From Clostridia bacterium (GTDB lineage: Bacteria; Bacillota; Clostridia; Lutisporales; Lutisporaceae): 7,684 bases of DNA. Both the position numbers and the translations under genes were made by a program. The notes beneath the pieces were generated by a model. The model saw only the letters and a program-made list of their open reading frames with translations, was not told the origin of the DNA and did not search any database. Every line of letters starts with the position of its first letter. Position 1 is the first letter of the stretch. The DNA is taken from contig JAQSYB010000083.1 of NCBI GenBank assembly GCA_029256365.1, positions 1 to 7,684 of the forward strand. Direction: 5' to 3'. This document shows positions 1 to 6,775 of this stretch, piece by piece.

Positions 1-13
1 AAGAGGAAAGACA

Positions 14-865
14 ATGAAAAGTGTATTAGTACGTTTAAGAGAATACAGTAATATGGCCAGTATTACTGAAAAGCCAATTATCGACTATATTCTAAAGAAT
101 TCCAAAGAAACCTCAGCAATGACCATCTACCAGCTTGCGGAGCAGACATTCTCTTCTCCGGCTTCTGTCATAAGAATGTGCAAGAAAAATGGGTTTGAGG
201 GATACAAAGATTTTACGAAAGCACTGATATATGAGTTGGCAGTGCGGGAACATAGTCAGTCAGAAGAGAAGAAGGAAATTACCAAGTCTGATCGCATAGA
301 AGATATTGTGGATAAGGTGACGTATAAAAATATTATATCCTTGGAGGATACCAAGTCCATGATTGATTTTGGAGTCATCAATAGCTGCATACAGCTCCTG
401 CGCACCTGCAAGAATGTTTGTCTGTTTGGAATGGGTTCTTCCTTGCTGGTTGCCAAGGATGCTCAATTAAAATTTATGCGGTTGGATAAGCGCTGCACCG
501 TCAATGACGATTGGCATTTGCAGCTATTGACAGCTAAGTATATGTCACCGGAGGATTTGGGAATTATCTTATCTTACTCTGGACAGACGATTGAGATGAT
601 AGAATGTGCCAAAGCAATGAAAGAATCCGGTGTTACAACCATATCTATTACACGATATGGGACATCTCCTATTGTTGAACTATGTGATTATAATATCTTT
701 GTTGCAGCCAATGAAGCCATCGTTCGAAGTGGAGCCATGTCCTCAAGAATATCTCAGTTAAATATTATTGATATCTTATATACAGGTTATGTGAATACAC
801 AGTTTGAAAAATCATTAGAACAAATCTCAAAAACACATATTCAAAAGGGAGAACATCATGCTTAA
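14..865 (+). CDS. murR: RpiR/MurR-family transcriptional regulator (HTH + SIS)
   Basis: This 283-residue protein has the usual length and two-domain layout of RpiR-family regulators. An N-terminal HTH_6 domain spans about residues 1-77, with the likely recognition helix near 49-60 (SPASVIRMCKKNGF). A C-terminal SIS sugar-phosphate-binding domain spans about 110-255, with the loop GMGSS at 139-143 and the SYSGQT signature at 187-192. The start is supported by an AGAGGAAAG ribosome binding site just upstream; only 13 bases precede it, so promoter and operator are outside the window. It overlaps the next gene, murQ, by 8 bases, which implies translational coupling. In the family, MurR-type members repress mur genes and are relieved by MurNAc-6-phosphate. 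That ligand and role are inferred here from the adjacent murQ and PTS genes; the RpiR assignment itself is firm. Confidence 0.88.
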   Translation: MKSVLVRLREYSNMASITEKPIIDYILKNSKETSAMTIYQLAEQTFSSPASVIRMCKKNGFEGYKDFTKALIYELAVREHSQSEEKKEITKSDRIEDIVDKVTYKNIISLEDTKSMIDFGVINSCIQLLRTCKNVCLFGMGSSLLVAKDAQLKFMRLDKRCTVNDDWHLQLLTAKYMSPEDLGIILSYSGQTIEMIECAKAMKESGVTTISITRYGTSPIVELCDYNIFVAANEAIVRSGAMSSRISQLNIIDILYTGYVNTQFEKSLEQISKTHIQKGEHHA

Positions 866-1766
866 TTTAGAAGAGCTGTTAACAGAGCAGAGAAATAAAA
901 AAACCCAGGATTTAGATACCATGTCTATCTATGATTCTTTGGTAGCTATGAATGAAGAGGATGCGCAGGTAGCTGTAGCAATCCGTCAGGAAATACTGCA
1001 AATAGAAAAAGTGGTAAAGGCGGTAATAGAAGCCTTTGAAAAGAATGGAAGACTGATTTATATTGGAGCCGGAACCAGTGGAAGACTTGGACTCTTGGAT
1101 GCAGTAGAATGTCCACCTACCTTTGGTACTCCACCTGAAAAGGTCGTGGGGCTATTGGCAGGAGGCGAAAGAGCATTTATAAAAGCGGTAGAAGGTGCAG
1201 AAGACAGTCTGACAATGGGGATGGATGACTTGAAGACCATTTCTCTCACCAGTAATGATATTGTAATTGGAATAGCCGCTAGTGGAAGAACTCCATATGT
1301 GGTAGCAGCACTACAGTATGCAAAGGAGCTGGGATGTACCACTGCAGCAGTATCCTGCAATAAGAATTCACCAATCGGAGCTGTAGCGGATATCGCTATC
1401 GAGGTGATGGTAGGACCGGAGATTCTTACAGGTTCTACTAGATTAAAGGCAGGAACTGCACAAAAAATGATATTAAATATGATTTCAACAATTGCTATGG
1501 TAGGGATAGGTAAGGTCTATAAAAATCTTATGGTAGATGTGAAGCAAACAAATCAAAAGCTGGAAACCAGAGCTGAAAATATTATTATGAATGCAACAGA
1601 AGTTGATCGTAATACTGCAAAGTCAGTATTATTGGATGCAAAAGGCAGTGTAAAGCTGGCAATTGCCATGATTCTTTTAGGCTGTGATGCAGATATGGCT
1701 TTAGAGAAATTAAATGCAGCCAATGGTCATATTAGAAAGGCACTAAATAATAAAAATAAATATTAA
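858..1766 (+). CDS. murQ: N-acetylmuramic acid 6-phosphate etherase MurQ
   Basis: MurQ cleaves the D-lactyl ether of MurNAc-6-phosphate in the cytoplasm, giving GlcNAc-6-phosphate and D-lactate, a step of cell-wall sugar recycling and use. The 302-residue length is normal for the family. The signature region is plain: IYIGAGTSGRLG at 67-78, then DAVECPPTFG at 81-90, then VEGAEDS at 111-117. Glu84 aligns by motif with the catalytic glutamate of E. coli MurQ (about Glu83), and Glu115 sits where a second acidic residue is expected. The SIS fold is followed by a C-terminal helical segment (about 255-300, GSVKLAIAMILLGCDADMAL) also typical of MurQ. The start overlaps the regulator's end by 8 bases and has an AAAGGGAG ribosome binding site at 845-851. 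The downstream PTS permease starts 13 bases after the stop, so the genes are co-transcribed. Confidence 0.96.
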   Translation: MLNLEELLTEQRNKKTQDLDTMSIYDSLVAMNEEDAQVAVAIRQEILQIEKVVKAVIEAFEKNGRLIYIGAGTSGRLGLLDAVECPPTFGTPPEKVVGLLAGGERAFIKAVEGAEDSLTMGMDDLKTISLTSNDIVIGIAASGRTPYVVAALQYAKELGCTTAAVSCNKNSPIGAVADIAIEVMVGPEILTGSTRLKAGTAQKMILNMISTIAMVGIGKVYKNLMVDVKQTNQKLETRAENIIMNATEVDRNTAKSVLLDAKGSVKLAIAMILLGCDADMALEKLNAANGHIRKALNNKNKY

Positions 1767-1779
1767 GGGAGTGTGGGCT

Positions 1780-3210
1780 ATGGCTATCAGTAACAATCAA
1801 TTAGCAGCCAGAATCCTTGAGCTGGTTGGAGGAAAGGCTAATGTTGCATCAGCAACAAATTGTATGACAAGACTTCGCTTGAAATTAAATGATCCAAGTG
1901 AAGTAAACATGGAAGAACTTAAGCAGACAGAAGGTGTTCTGGGCGTGGTTGAGGCTGAAACACTACAGGTGGTAGTGGGACCTGGTAAAGCAAAAAAGGT
2001 ACTAGACATTGTAGTGGATGAATATTGCGTAGCAAAGGATGCAGCCGTAATAGGAGACTGGAAAGCCAACAAAGAGACAATCAAAGCTGGAAAGAAACAA
2101 AGCAAAGGGAAGCAAGCACTTGAAACCATTGCAGGCATATTCATTCCTTTAATCCCTGCAATTATCGCTGCTGGTTTATTCAACGGTCTGGCCTCTCTAG
2201 TCAGTACCCTTCTGGGAAAAGGAGTTTTACCTGCTGACAGCAACTTTTGGATAGCGACAAGAATGATGTTATCCTTGTTGGGCACTGGCTTCCTTGGATA
2301 TTTTGCAATTTATACAGGGATTAACGCAGCAAAAAGGTTTGGCGCAACAGAAGCACTAGGTGGTATTATTGGTGCAATTTCTATCAATGCGTTAATTAAT
2401 GATATTTCAGGCGTATTTGGATTATTAAATAAAGAAGTCCCACTGAATTCTATCCTTACAACAGGAAAAGGCGGTATTATTGGCGTTATTATTGGAGTAT
2501 ATATACTTGCTAAGGTTGAAAAGTGGGTTAGAAAAAGGGTGCCAGATGTATTGGATCTTATCGTAACACCCTTTGTATCCTTATTGGTGGTAGGATTGGC
2601 CTTTGTACTTGTTATCATGCCTGTATCTGGGTTTGTATCTGACTGGCTGGTGAAAGGGCTAAACGTATTTATTAGTTCAGATAATACTTTTGTAAGTATT
2701 ATTTCTGGATATATTTTATCAGCACTGTTCTTGCCGATGGTATTATTGGGTTTGCATCATGGATTGATACCAATTTATGCAATACAGCTTGAAGCGATGG
2801 GCGGGGTAAGCTTATTTCCTGTGCTGGCAATGGCTGGAGCAGGTCAAGTAGGTGCAGCCATTGCGATTTACTTAAAAGCCAAGAAGGTGAATAACGAAAG
2901 ACTTAAAAAGGTTATTGCAGGTGCTTTGCCAGCGGGTATATTAGGAGTTGGTGAACCTTTGATTTATGGGGTAACACTTCCATTGGGCAAACCCTTTATC
3001 ACAGCAGGCCTTGGGGCTGGCTTCGGTGGCGCATTTGTAATGGCAACAAAGGTAATGGCATCTGCATGGGGTCCATCTGGTCTGGTTGCGGTTGCAATCA
3101 TGCAGCCAACCTCTATTTTGAACTATTTGCTGGGAATTGTTATCGCTTATATTGGAGGATTTGTAGTTACATCTATGTATATAAAAGATAAGGAAGTAGC
3201 AGAAGTTTAA
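1780..3210 (+). CDS. murP: PTS EIIBC permease, MurNAc-specific type (MurP-like)
   Basis: This membrane permease imports and phosphorylates a sugar, probably MurNAc, delivering MurNAc-6-phosphate to MurQ. The EIIB domain covers about residues 1-85, with phosphorylated Cys28 in the motif NCMTRLRL. A hydrophilic linker (about 92-115) leads to the EIIC domain (about 117-466) with roughly ten hydrophobic segments. Conserved EIIC landmarks are GLHHGLIPI at 324-332 and GEPLIYGVTLPLGKP at 391-405, the sugar-binding motif of the glucose/sucrose superfamily. The 476-residue length matches MurP, which like this protein lacks a fused EIIA. I chose ATG 1780 over the in-frame GTG at 1771 because AAGGGAG (1765-1771) lies 8 bases before the ATG and overlaps the GTG. 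Sucrose- or trehalose-type EIIBC proteins have similar sequences; the MurNAc assignment leans on adjacent murQ. Confidence 0.88.
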   Translation: MAISNNQLAARILELVGGKANVASATNCMTRLRLKLNDPSEVNMEELKQTEGVLGVVEAETLQVVVGPGKAKKVLDIVVDEYCVAKDAAVIGDWKANKETIKAGKKQSKGKQALETIAGIFIPLIPAIIAAGLFNGLASLVSTLLGKGVLPADSNFWIATRMMLSLLGTGFLGYFAIYTGINAAKRFGATEALGGIIGAISINALINDISGVFGLLNKEVPLNSILTTGKGGIIGVIIGVYILAKVEKWVRKRVPDVLDLIVTPFVSLLVVGLAFVLVIMPVSGFVSDWLVKGLNVFISSDNTFVSIISGYILSALFLPMVLLGLHHGLIPIYAIQLEAMGGVSLFPVLAMAGAGQVGAAIAIYLKAKKVNNERLKKVIAGALPAGILGVGEPLIYGVTLPLGKPFITAGLGAGFGGAFVMATKVMASAWGPSGLVAVAIMQPTSILNYLLGIVIAYIGGFVVTSMYIKDKEVAEV

Positions 3211-3299
3211 TCAATTTAGCAGACCTGCTTATGTCAGCACTTTTGAACAGCTAAACCAGCGAGTAGTTATGATTATTGAGAATATAGGAGATAACAAGG
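3211..3299 (+). other. 89-nt spacer between EIIBC and EIIA genes
   Basis: This is the only sizeable gap in the otherwise tight + strand operon. TTTAGC (3215-3220) can pair with GCTAAA (3250-3255), enclosing a small TGCT/AGCA stem, so a weak intercistronic fold is possible. TTGAAC (3243-3248) and TATGAT (3268-3273) resemble -35 and -10 boxes, but the 19-nt spacing is long, so an internal promoter for the EIIA gene is only a weak possibility. No T-tract terminator is seen. The AGGAG at 3286-3290 serves the next gene with a 9-nt spacing. Confidence 0.3.
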
Positions 3300-3782
3300 A
3301 TGAGACTTTTTAGTAAGATGAAAAGCAATTCCCTTCAATTGACAGCTCCCATGAAGGGTCATGTCATTGACATTACTGAGGTGCCGGATGCTGTATTTGC
3401 AGATAAATGTGTTGGGGATGGTGTTGCCATCTATCCCATAGAAGGAAAGGTATATTCACCTGTAGATGGAAAGATTGTGTTGGTGGCAGAGACGGGTCAT
3501 GCCATTGGAATAAGAACCGAAGAAGGCTTTGAGATAATTATCCACGTAGGGATAGACACTGTGGCTATGCAAGGAGAGGGCTTTGAGAGTTTTATATCGG
3601 AAGGCGATATGGTGAGAACGGGTCAGCTGCTGCTTAATTTTAATATGGAGCTGGTGAAGGAAAGGGCGAAATCTACGGCTTCCCCCATTGTTATATCCAA
3701 TATGGAAGTGGTGGGGCAGATAAAGAAGAACGGACTTGCCGGGGATAAGAGCATTCTAATGACTGTATTTAAGAAGGAATAA
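3300..3782 (+). CDS. PTS EIIA component, glucose (Crr) family
   Basis: This soluble 160-residue protein is a stand-alone EIIA of the glucose family. It should take phosphate from HPr and pass it to the EIIB cysteine of the permease encoded just upstream, which lacks its own EIIA domain. The fold's landmarks are in order: APMKGHVIDITEVPDAVFA at 16-34, GDGVAIYP at 39-46, SPVDGKI at 53-59, then TGHAIGI with His67 and IIIHVGIDTVAM with His82. His67 and His82 are 15 residues apart, exactly like the helper and phosphorylated histidines (75 and 90) of E. coli EIIA-Glc, so His82 is the predicted phosphorylation site. The start at 3300 follows AGGAG at 3286-3290. The stop codon (3780-3782) lies in the left arm of the shared terminator. 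Serving MurNAc uptake is inferred from position; glucose-family EIIA proteins can serve several permeases. Confidence 0.92.
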   Translation: MRLFSKMKSNSLQLTAPMKGHVIDITEVPDAVFADKCVGDGVAIYPIEGKVYSPVDGKIVLVAETGHAIGIRTEEGFEIIIHVGIDTVAMQGEGFESFISEGDMVRTGQLLLNFNMELVKERAKSTASPIVISNMEVVGQIKKNGLAGDKSILMTVFKKE

Positions 3783-3824
3783 AAAGCAATAGATTGCCAT
3801 TTGCATGGCAATCTATTGCTTTTT
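3781..3824. terminator. Bidirectional intrinsic terminator between convergent operons
   Basis: Two perfectly complementary 20-nt arms (3781-3800 and 3805-3824) flank a TTGC loop. Each arm ends in five A or T residues, so the hairpin reads as GC-containing stem plus U-tract on both strands. It ends the MurNAc operon on + and the oxidoreductase-transporter operon on -. The EIIA stop codon (3780-3782) and the transporter stop codon (3823-3825 on the - strand) both overlap the arms, so the hairpin fills the whole intergenic gap. Confidence 0.95.
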
Positions 3825-5199
3825 ATAATATAACGATTGCTACAATAACCGTTGCGATAAATCCAGCAGCCACGGGGATGATGTTTTTTCTTACAAGGTC
3901 AGCAGGTTCTACACCACATATTGCTGCTACGGGAATAACACCCCAAGGGATGATGGTTCCTCCCCCTACCCAAATAGCAGTAATTTGTCCAAGGGCAGCA
4001 AGTCCTTCTTTGCTTATATTGATTGCACCAGAGAAGGTTTGCGCCAAGGAGCCTACTAGAGGAAGACCTGAAAATCCTGAACCATCAAGACCTGTTATAC
4101 CTCCTATAAGTGCCTGCATGATAACCACTGGAGCTTTTGATAAGGGTGCTCTATCTGCAAGAAAAATACCAATATCAGTTAGAAGGCCAGTGGCATTTGG
4201 ACCTAATATCTCCTTTGCCATTCCTTCACTTCCAAGGAAAAAGAATGCGCCGATTACGATTACTGGGGCAAATATTTTTATTCCAAATATAAAACCATCT
4301 CTGATATACTCTGTAACCTTCTCAAAGGAATGCGTTATCTTGTGCTCAATGATTGTTACCATTGACATGATGATAACAGCTGTGCCGCCTACAAGTGCAG
4401 TGGCATCTCCACCTCGGAGCTGATACTTAAACATTAAGAATGCATCCAGTAAGAAGGCAGCAGGGGTGGCAATCGCGACAAAAATTGTACCTGTTGAATA
4501 CTTTGTGTTGGCAGCGGTATTTGGTGCTGCCTCAACAGTTCCTATTTCTATATTGGATTTTTTCAAATCCTTTCTCATCAATAAAAAGGCAGTTACAGTT
4601 GTCACGGTGCTCATTGTAATCCAAAGCGGTACGCTTGCACCTAATATGGAACTGGCATTCTCGAAGCCAGCTGCCTTTGCGGTAATATCCGGTGCACCTT
4701 GTATAAAAAAGTCACCAGATAATGCAATGCCATGACCAAATAAATTCATGGCAGCAGCAGCCCAAACGGCAGGAAGTCCAGTTTTTAGCGCTGCTGGAAG
4801 CATGATTGCACCAATTAAAGCGATAGCGGGAGAGGGCCAAATGATAAAAGAAACAGTCATCATTACAAGTCCCAAGCTCCAAAAAGCAACGTTGCTGTTA
4901 ATCATAAACTTTTTTATGGGGCTCATCATTAGTCTATCGGCCCCTATATCACTAAGAGCCTTCGACATCGCCACAACGAGAGATATGATTACGATTATCC
5001 CGAAAAATTCCTTGCCGGCTGCTATAATCGCATTGAAGATAACCTGTACAGCTGTAAGCACGCTTCCTGAGGAAGCAAGACCTATCATAAACAAACCTAT
5101 GATACAAGGTAAGACGGTGTCTTTTCTAAAAGCCATGGTCAATATGATTACAAAAACCATAGCGATATAAATATAGTGCAGTATTCCAAGTGAGTCCAT
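3823..5199 (-). CDS. Polytopic membrane transporter, unassigned family, lysine-riboswitch operon
   Basis: This 458-residue protein is strongly hydrophobic with about 11-13 membrane segments, clearest near residues 8-22, 29-43, 64-80, 105-138, 142-160, 187-207, 237-256, 266-284, 302-324, 356-372, 405-430 and 439-458. A charged cytoplasm-like loop (about 209-235) separates two halves. Each half has glycine-rich, proline-broken stretches: WPSPAIALIGAIMLP at 121-135, SGDFFIQGAPDIT at 161-173, GGITGLDGSGFSGLPLVG at 366-383 and VGGGTIIPWGVIP at 411-423. These resemble re-entrant loops of the ion-transporter superfamily (GntP, CitMHS and NhaC-like carriers), but I cannot name the family. The start at 5199 follows GGAGG at 5206-5210 by 6 bases. 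It lies 13 bases after the oxidoreductase and shares its lysine riboswitch, so lysine, a lysine precursor such as diaminopimelate, or a related compound is the inferred substrate. Confidence 0.8.
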   Translation of the reverse strand: MDSLGILHYIYIAMVFVIILTMAFRKDTVLPCIIGLFMIGLASSGSVLTAVQVIFNAIIAAGKEFFGIIVIISLVVAMSKALSDIGADRLMMSPIKKFMINSNVAFWSLGLVMMTVSFIIWPSPAIALIGAIMLPAALKTGLPAVWAAAAMNLFGHGIALSGDFFIQGAPDITAKAAGFENASSILGASVPLWITMSTVTTVTAFLLMRKDLKKSNIEIGTVEAAPNTAANTKYSTGTIFVAIATPAAFLLDAFLMFKYQLRGGDATALVGGTAVIIMSMVTIIEHKITHSFEKVTEYIRDGFIFGIKIFAPVIVIGAFFFLGSEGMAKEILGPNATGLLTDIGIFLADRAPLSKAPVVIMQALIGGITGLDGSGFSGLPLVGSLAQTFSGAINISKEGLAALGQITAIWVGGGTIIPWGVIPVAAICGVEPADLVRKNIIPVAAGFIATVIVAIVIL

Positions 5200-5212
5200 C
5201 GTTTTCCTCCAA

Positions 5213-6487
5213 TTATAATTTATTTAAAAATATGTTTTTCAAGCCGCATTCTTCCACTCGTTTGCTTATTGCAGAAGAATCTAAAATATAGGTACCAAGC
5301 TTCTGCATTCTTTCAAAATATACTGAACCTGAAAAGGTATATTTCTTTGACATTCCATCAGGTGTTGTCATTCTTTCTTTCACATAAGCGATGGCATCAC
5401 CAGTGGAAAGACATTCGGGCAGCAATAGCAAATCTTTTCCTAAGGCATGTCTTACACTGTTATGTCCTGCCAATGTTCCGGTTACAATTGCTTCAGTATG
5501 TCCAACCAATAGGCCGGCTTTTTCCCCACAGCAGAAGAGATTATCAATCCCATCAACCTTGAGATGATTGTCTCTTGGAGCCATTGCAAAATATCTCATG
5601 GAGTTTCCTTTTCCTCCGGAGTAGGGGTCTTCATATCTCGCATTTTCAAAGCCTGGGATCTTTCTTAGGGTTTCTAAATTATAATAAGGAGTCATAAGCT
5701 TTGCATGTCCTGTATCCAAAAGTACGATATTATCCTTAAATTCAGGAAGAGCATATTGCTGACAGGCCTTCACTTCAAGATGGTCTTCAATAAGCTCCGT
5801 AGGAAGTGGTACTACTGCCACACCCTTCTCATTCAGCTCTTTTTGGATTTCCTCCGATAGAGATTCTTTATAAAGCTTGCAGGAGCCGCTCATTGCACCT
5901 ATGGAGCCATCCGCTTTTGTACCCATAGACTCTTCAATATTGGCAAGGCCTGTAATACTTACTCTACCGCCAAAGCTTGGACATCTTAATATGCACATGG
6001 CACAACCATTGCCATATTTGATGCAGTTGTTCATAGGACCTGCTGTACCAGTTGCATCAACAAATACATCCCCTGCATAGATGTTGCCATTTTCATCTTC
6101 AACACGCAGTATTTGACCGTTATTTCGCTCTAGCTTTGTGATGCGTATGTTAAAGAATATCTGAATACCCATGCTTAACATATGCTCTAACACCTCACCA
6201 TGGGTTTTGGCAATATCATAGAGATTTGCATGCTTGTGTCCTGGGAAGTTGATATTTGTATGCCTTGCGGACTTATCACAAATTTCAAAAAGATCTCCAC
6301 CACCCATAGCAATAATCTCTTCCGTGGCAGTATACCTGCCATTGTTTCTCATGATGCCGCCGACCAGTCCTGTACCTAGAAGCATGTCCGTTCTTTCTAA
6401 AACGGTTACCTCAGCACCTGCTTTTCTAGCACCAATGGCTGCTGCACAACCAGACCAGCCACCTCCAACTACAATTATCTTCTTCAT
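5213..6487 (-). CDS. FAD-dependent oxidoreductase, GidA/FAD_oxidored-like
   Basis: This 424-residue protein begins with a dinucleotide-binding Rossmann motif (IIVVGGGWSGCAAAIGARKAG, residues 4-24; glycines 8, 10, 13) ending at Glu31 (VTVLE), expected to bind the FAD ribose. A second FAD signature, VFVDATGTAG, is at 141-150. The C-terminal part has the family's FAD-closing segment, NLFCCGEKAGLLVGHTEA at 316-333 and GTLAGHNSVRHALG at 337-350, like the GidA/TrmFO superfamily. Cys155, Cys162, Cys165 and Cys169 form a C-x6-C-x2-C-x3-C cluster that might hold an iron-sulfur centre. The substrate is unknown. Start chosen at 6487: GGAGG at 6493-6497 precedes it, and the reading frame extending to 6670 would run through the terminator and riboswitch. 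First gene of a lysine-riboswitch operon with a transporter 13 bases downstream, so a role in lysine-related metabolism is inferred. Confidence 0.85.
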   Translation of the reverse strand: MKKIIVVGGGWSGCAAAIGARKAGAEVTVLERTDMLLGTGLVGGIMRNNGRYTATEEIIAMGGGDLFEICDKSARHTNINFPGHKHANLYDIAKTHGEVLEHMLSMGIQIFFNIRITKLERNNGQILRVEDENGNIYAGDVFVDATGTAGPMNNCIKYGNGCAMCILRCPSFGGRVSITGLANIEESMGTKADGSIGAMSGSCKLYKESLSEEIQKELNEKGVAVVPLPTELIEDHLEVKACQQYALPEFKDNIVLLDTGHAKLMTPYYNLETLRKIPGFENARYEDPYSGGKGNSMRYFAMAPRDNHLKVDGIDNLFCCGEKAGLLVGHTEAIVTGTLAGHNSVRHALGKDLLLLPECLSTGDAIAYVKERMTTPDGMSKKYTFSGSVYFERMQKLGTYILDSSAISKRVEECGLKNIFLNKL

Positions 6488-6518
6488 AATGATCCTCCAA
6501 ATATTAGTAAATATTAGC

Positions 6519-6560
6519 AAAAAAAATAACAAGGCAATAGAAAATACTAATCGCCTTGTT
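6519..6560 (-). terminator. Intrinsic terminator of lysine riboswitch expression platform
   Basis: On the - strand AACAAGGC (6560-6553) pairs with GCCTTGTT (6535-6528), extendable by three pairs (GAU with AUU), and is followed directly by a run of eight T residues (6526-6519). It lies between the lysine aptamer and the oxidoreductase start. Its 5' arm can instead pair with the 3' strand of the aptamer's P1 helix: the segment at 6559-6547 pairs with 6596-6585 over about 12 pairs, including two G-U pairs and one bulged U. Terminator and antiterminator are therefore mutually exclusive, which predicts an off-switch with lysine. Confidence 0.88.
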
Positions 6561-6591
6561 TTTAGACAAAATAAAATAATGCTCACAAAAC

Positions 6592-6754
6592 GATAGCTCT
6601 CCACCAAAATTGGTGACAGTCGCCAGACTCTTAATCTGGAAACCAGGTGTGAATTTAAGAGTTCATTCACCCTTCGGGGCCATTCCCTTTCAACAAGACT
6701 CTACGATATCTCTCATACCTCATCTTGCTTACTCTTGTTTGGCCCACCTCTATC
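6592..6754 (-). ncRNA. Lysine riboswitch (L-box) aptamer
   Basis: Read on the - strand, the element matches the lysine riboswitch from end to end. GATAG (6754-6750) and CTATC (6596-6592) close P1. GAGGTGGGCC opens P2, which closes with TGGCCC. The conserved AAGAGTA lies in the P2 loop-E region, followed by a P2b stem (AGCAAGA with TCTTGTT) and the conserved GAAAGGGA. CCGAAG, then P3 (GTGAAT with ATTCAC), P4 (CCAGA with TCTGG), ACTGTCA, P5 (CACCA with TGGTG) and GAGAGCTATC complete the five-way junction. The closing stretch is very similar to that of the Bacillus subtilis lysC leader. Loop L2 (GAGAG, 6714-6710) can make the canonical kissing contact with CTCTT in L3. Lysine binding stabilises P1 and so allows the downstream terminator to form, lowering expression of the oxidoreductase and transporter genes. 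Confidence 0.95.
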
Positions 6755-6775
6755 TCGTGGTATTCAATTATTATG

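Noticed and set aside
1771..1779. GTG start giving the EIIBC protein three extra residues.
   Set aside because: The ribosome binding site AAGGGAG overlaps this GTG; spacing is right only for ATG 1780, which also gives the typical EIIB N-terminus.
1058..2618. Antisense frames within murQ and the EIIBC gene (1058-1360, 1797-2285, 2310-2618).
   Set aside because: They are mirror images of well-supported genes, with no start signals or recognisable domains.
3794..5170. Three + strand open frames (3794-4423, 4466-4735, 4748-5170).
   Set aside because: They are antisense to the transporter gene, lack ribosome binding sites and read as low-complexity Pro/Ala/Ile-rich shadow protein.
6623..6639. 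On the + strand, CCAGA-CTCTTAA-TCTGG looks like a tRNA-Lys anticodon arm with anticodon CTT.
   Set aside because: No acceptor, D or T arms fit around it. It is the complement of the P4 hairpin of the lysine riboswitch on the - strand.
6488..6670. 61-residue N-terminal extension of the FAD oxidoreductase frame.
   Set aside because: It would be translated from the terminator and riboswitch leader. The Rossmann motif and a GGAGG site place the true start at 6487.
6519..6754. T-box leader as an alternative reading of the structured leader.
   Set aside because: There is no T-box motif or specifier stem, whereas the lysine aptamer's conserved segments are all present in order.
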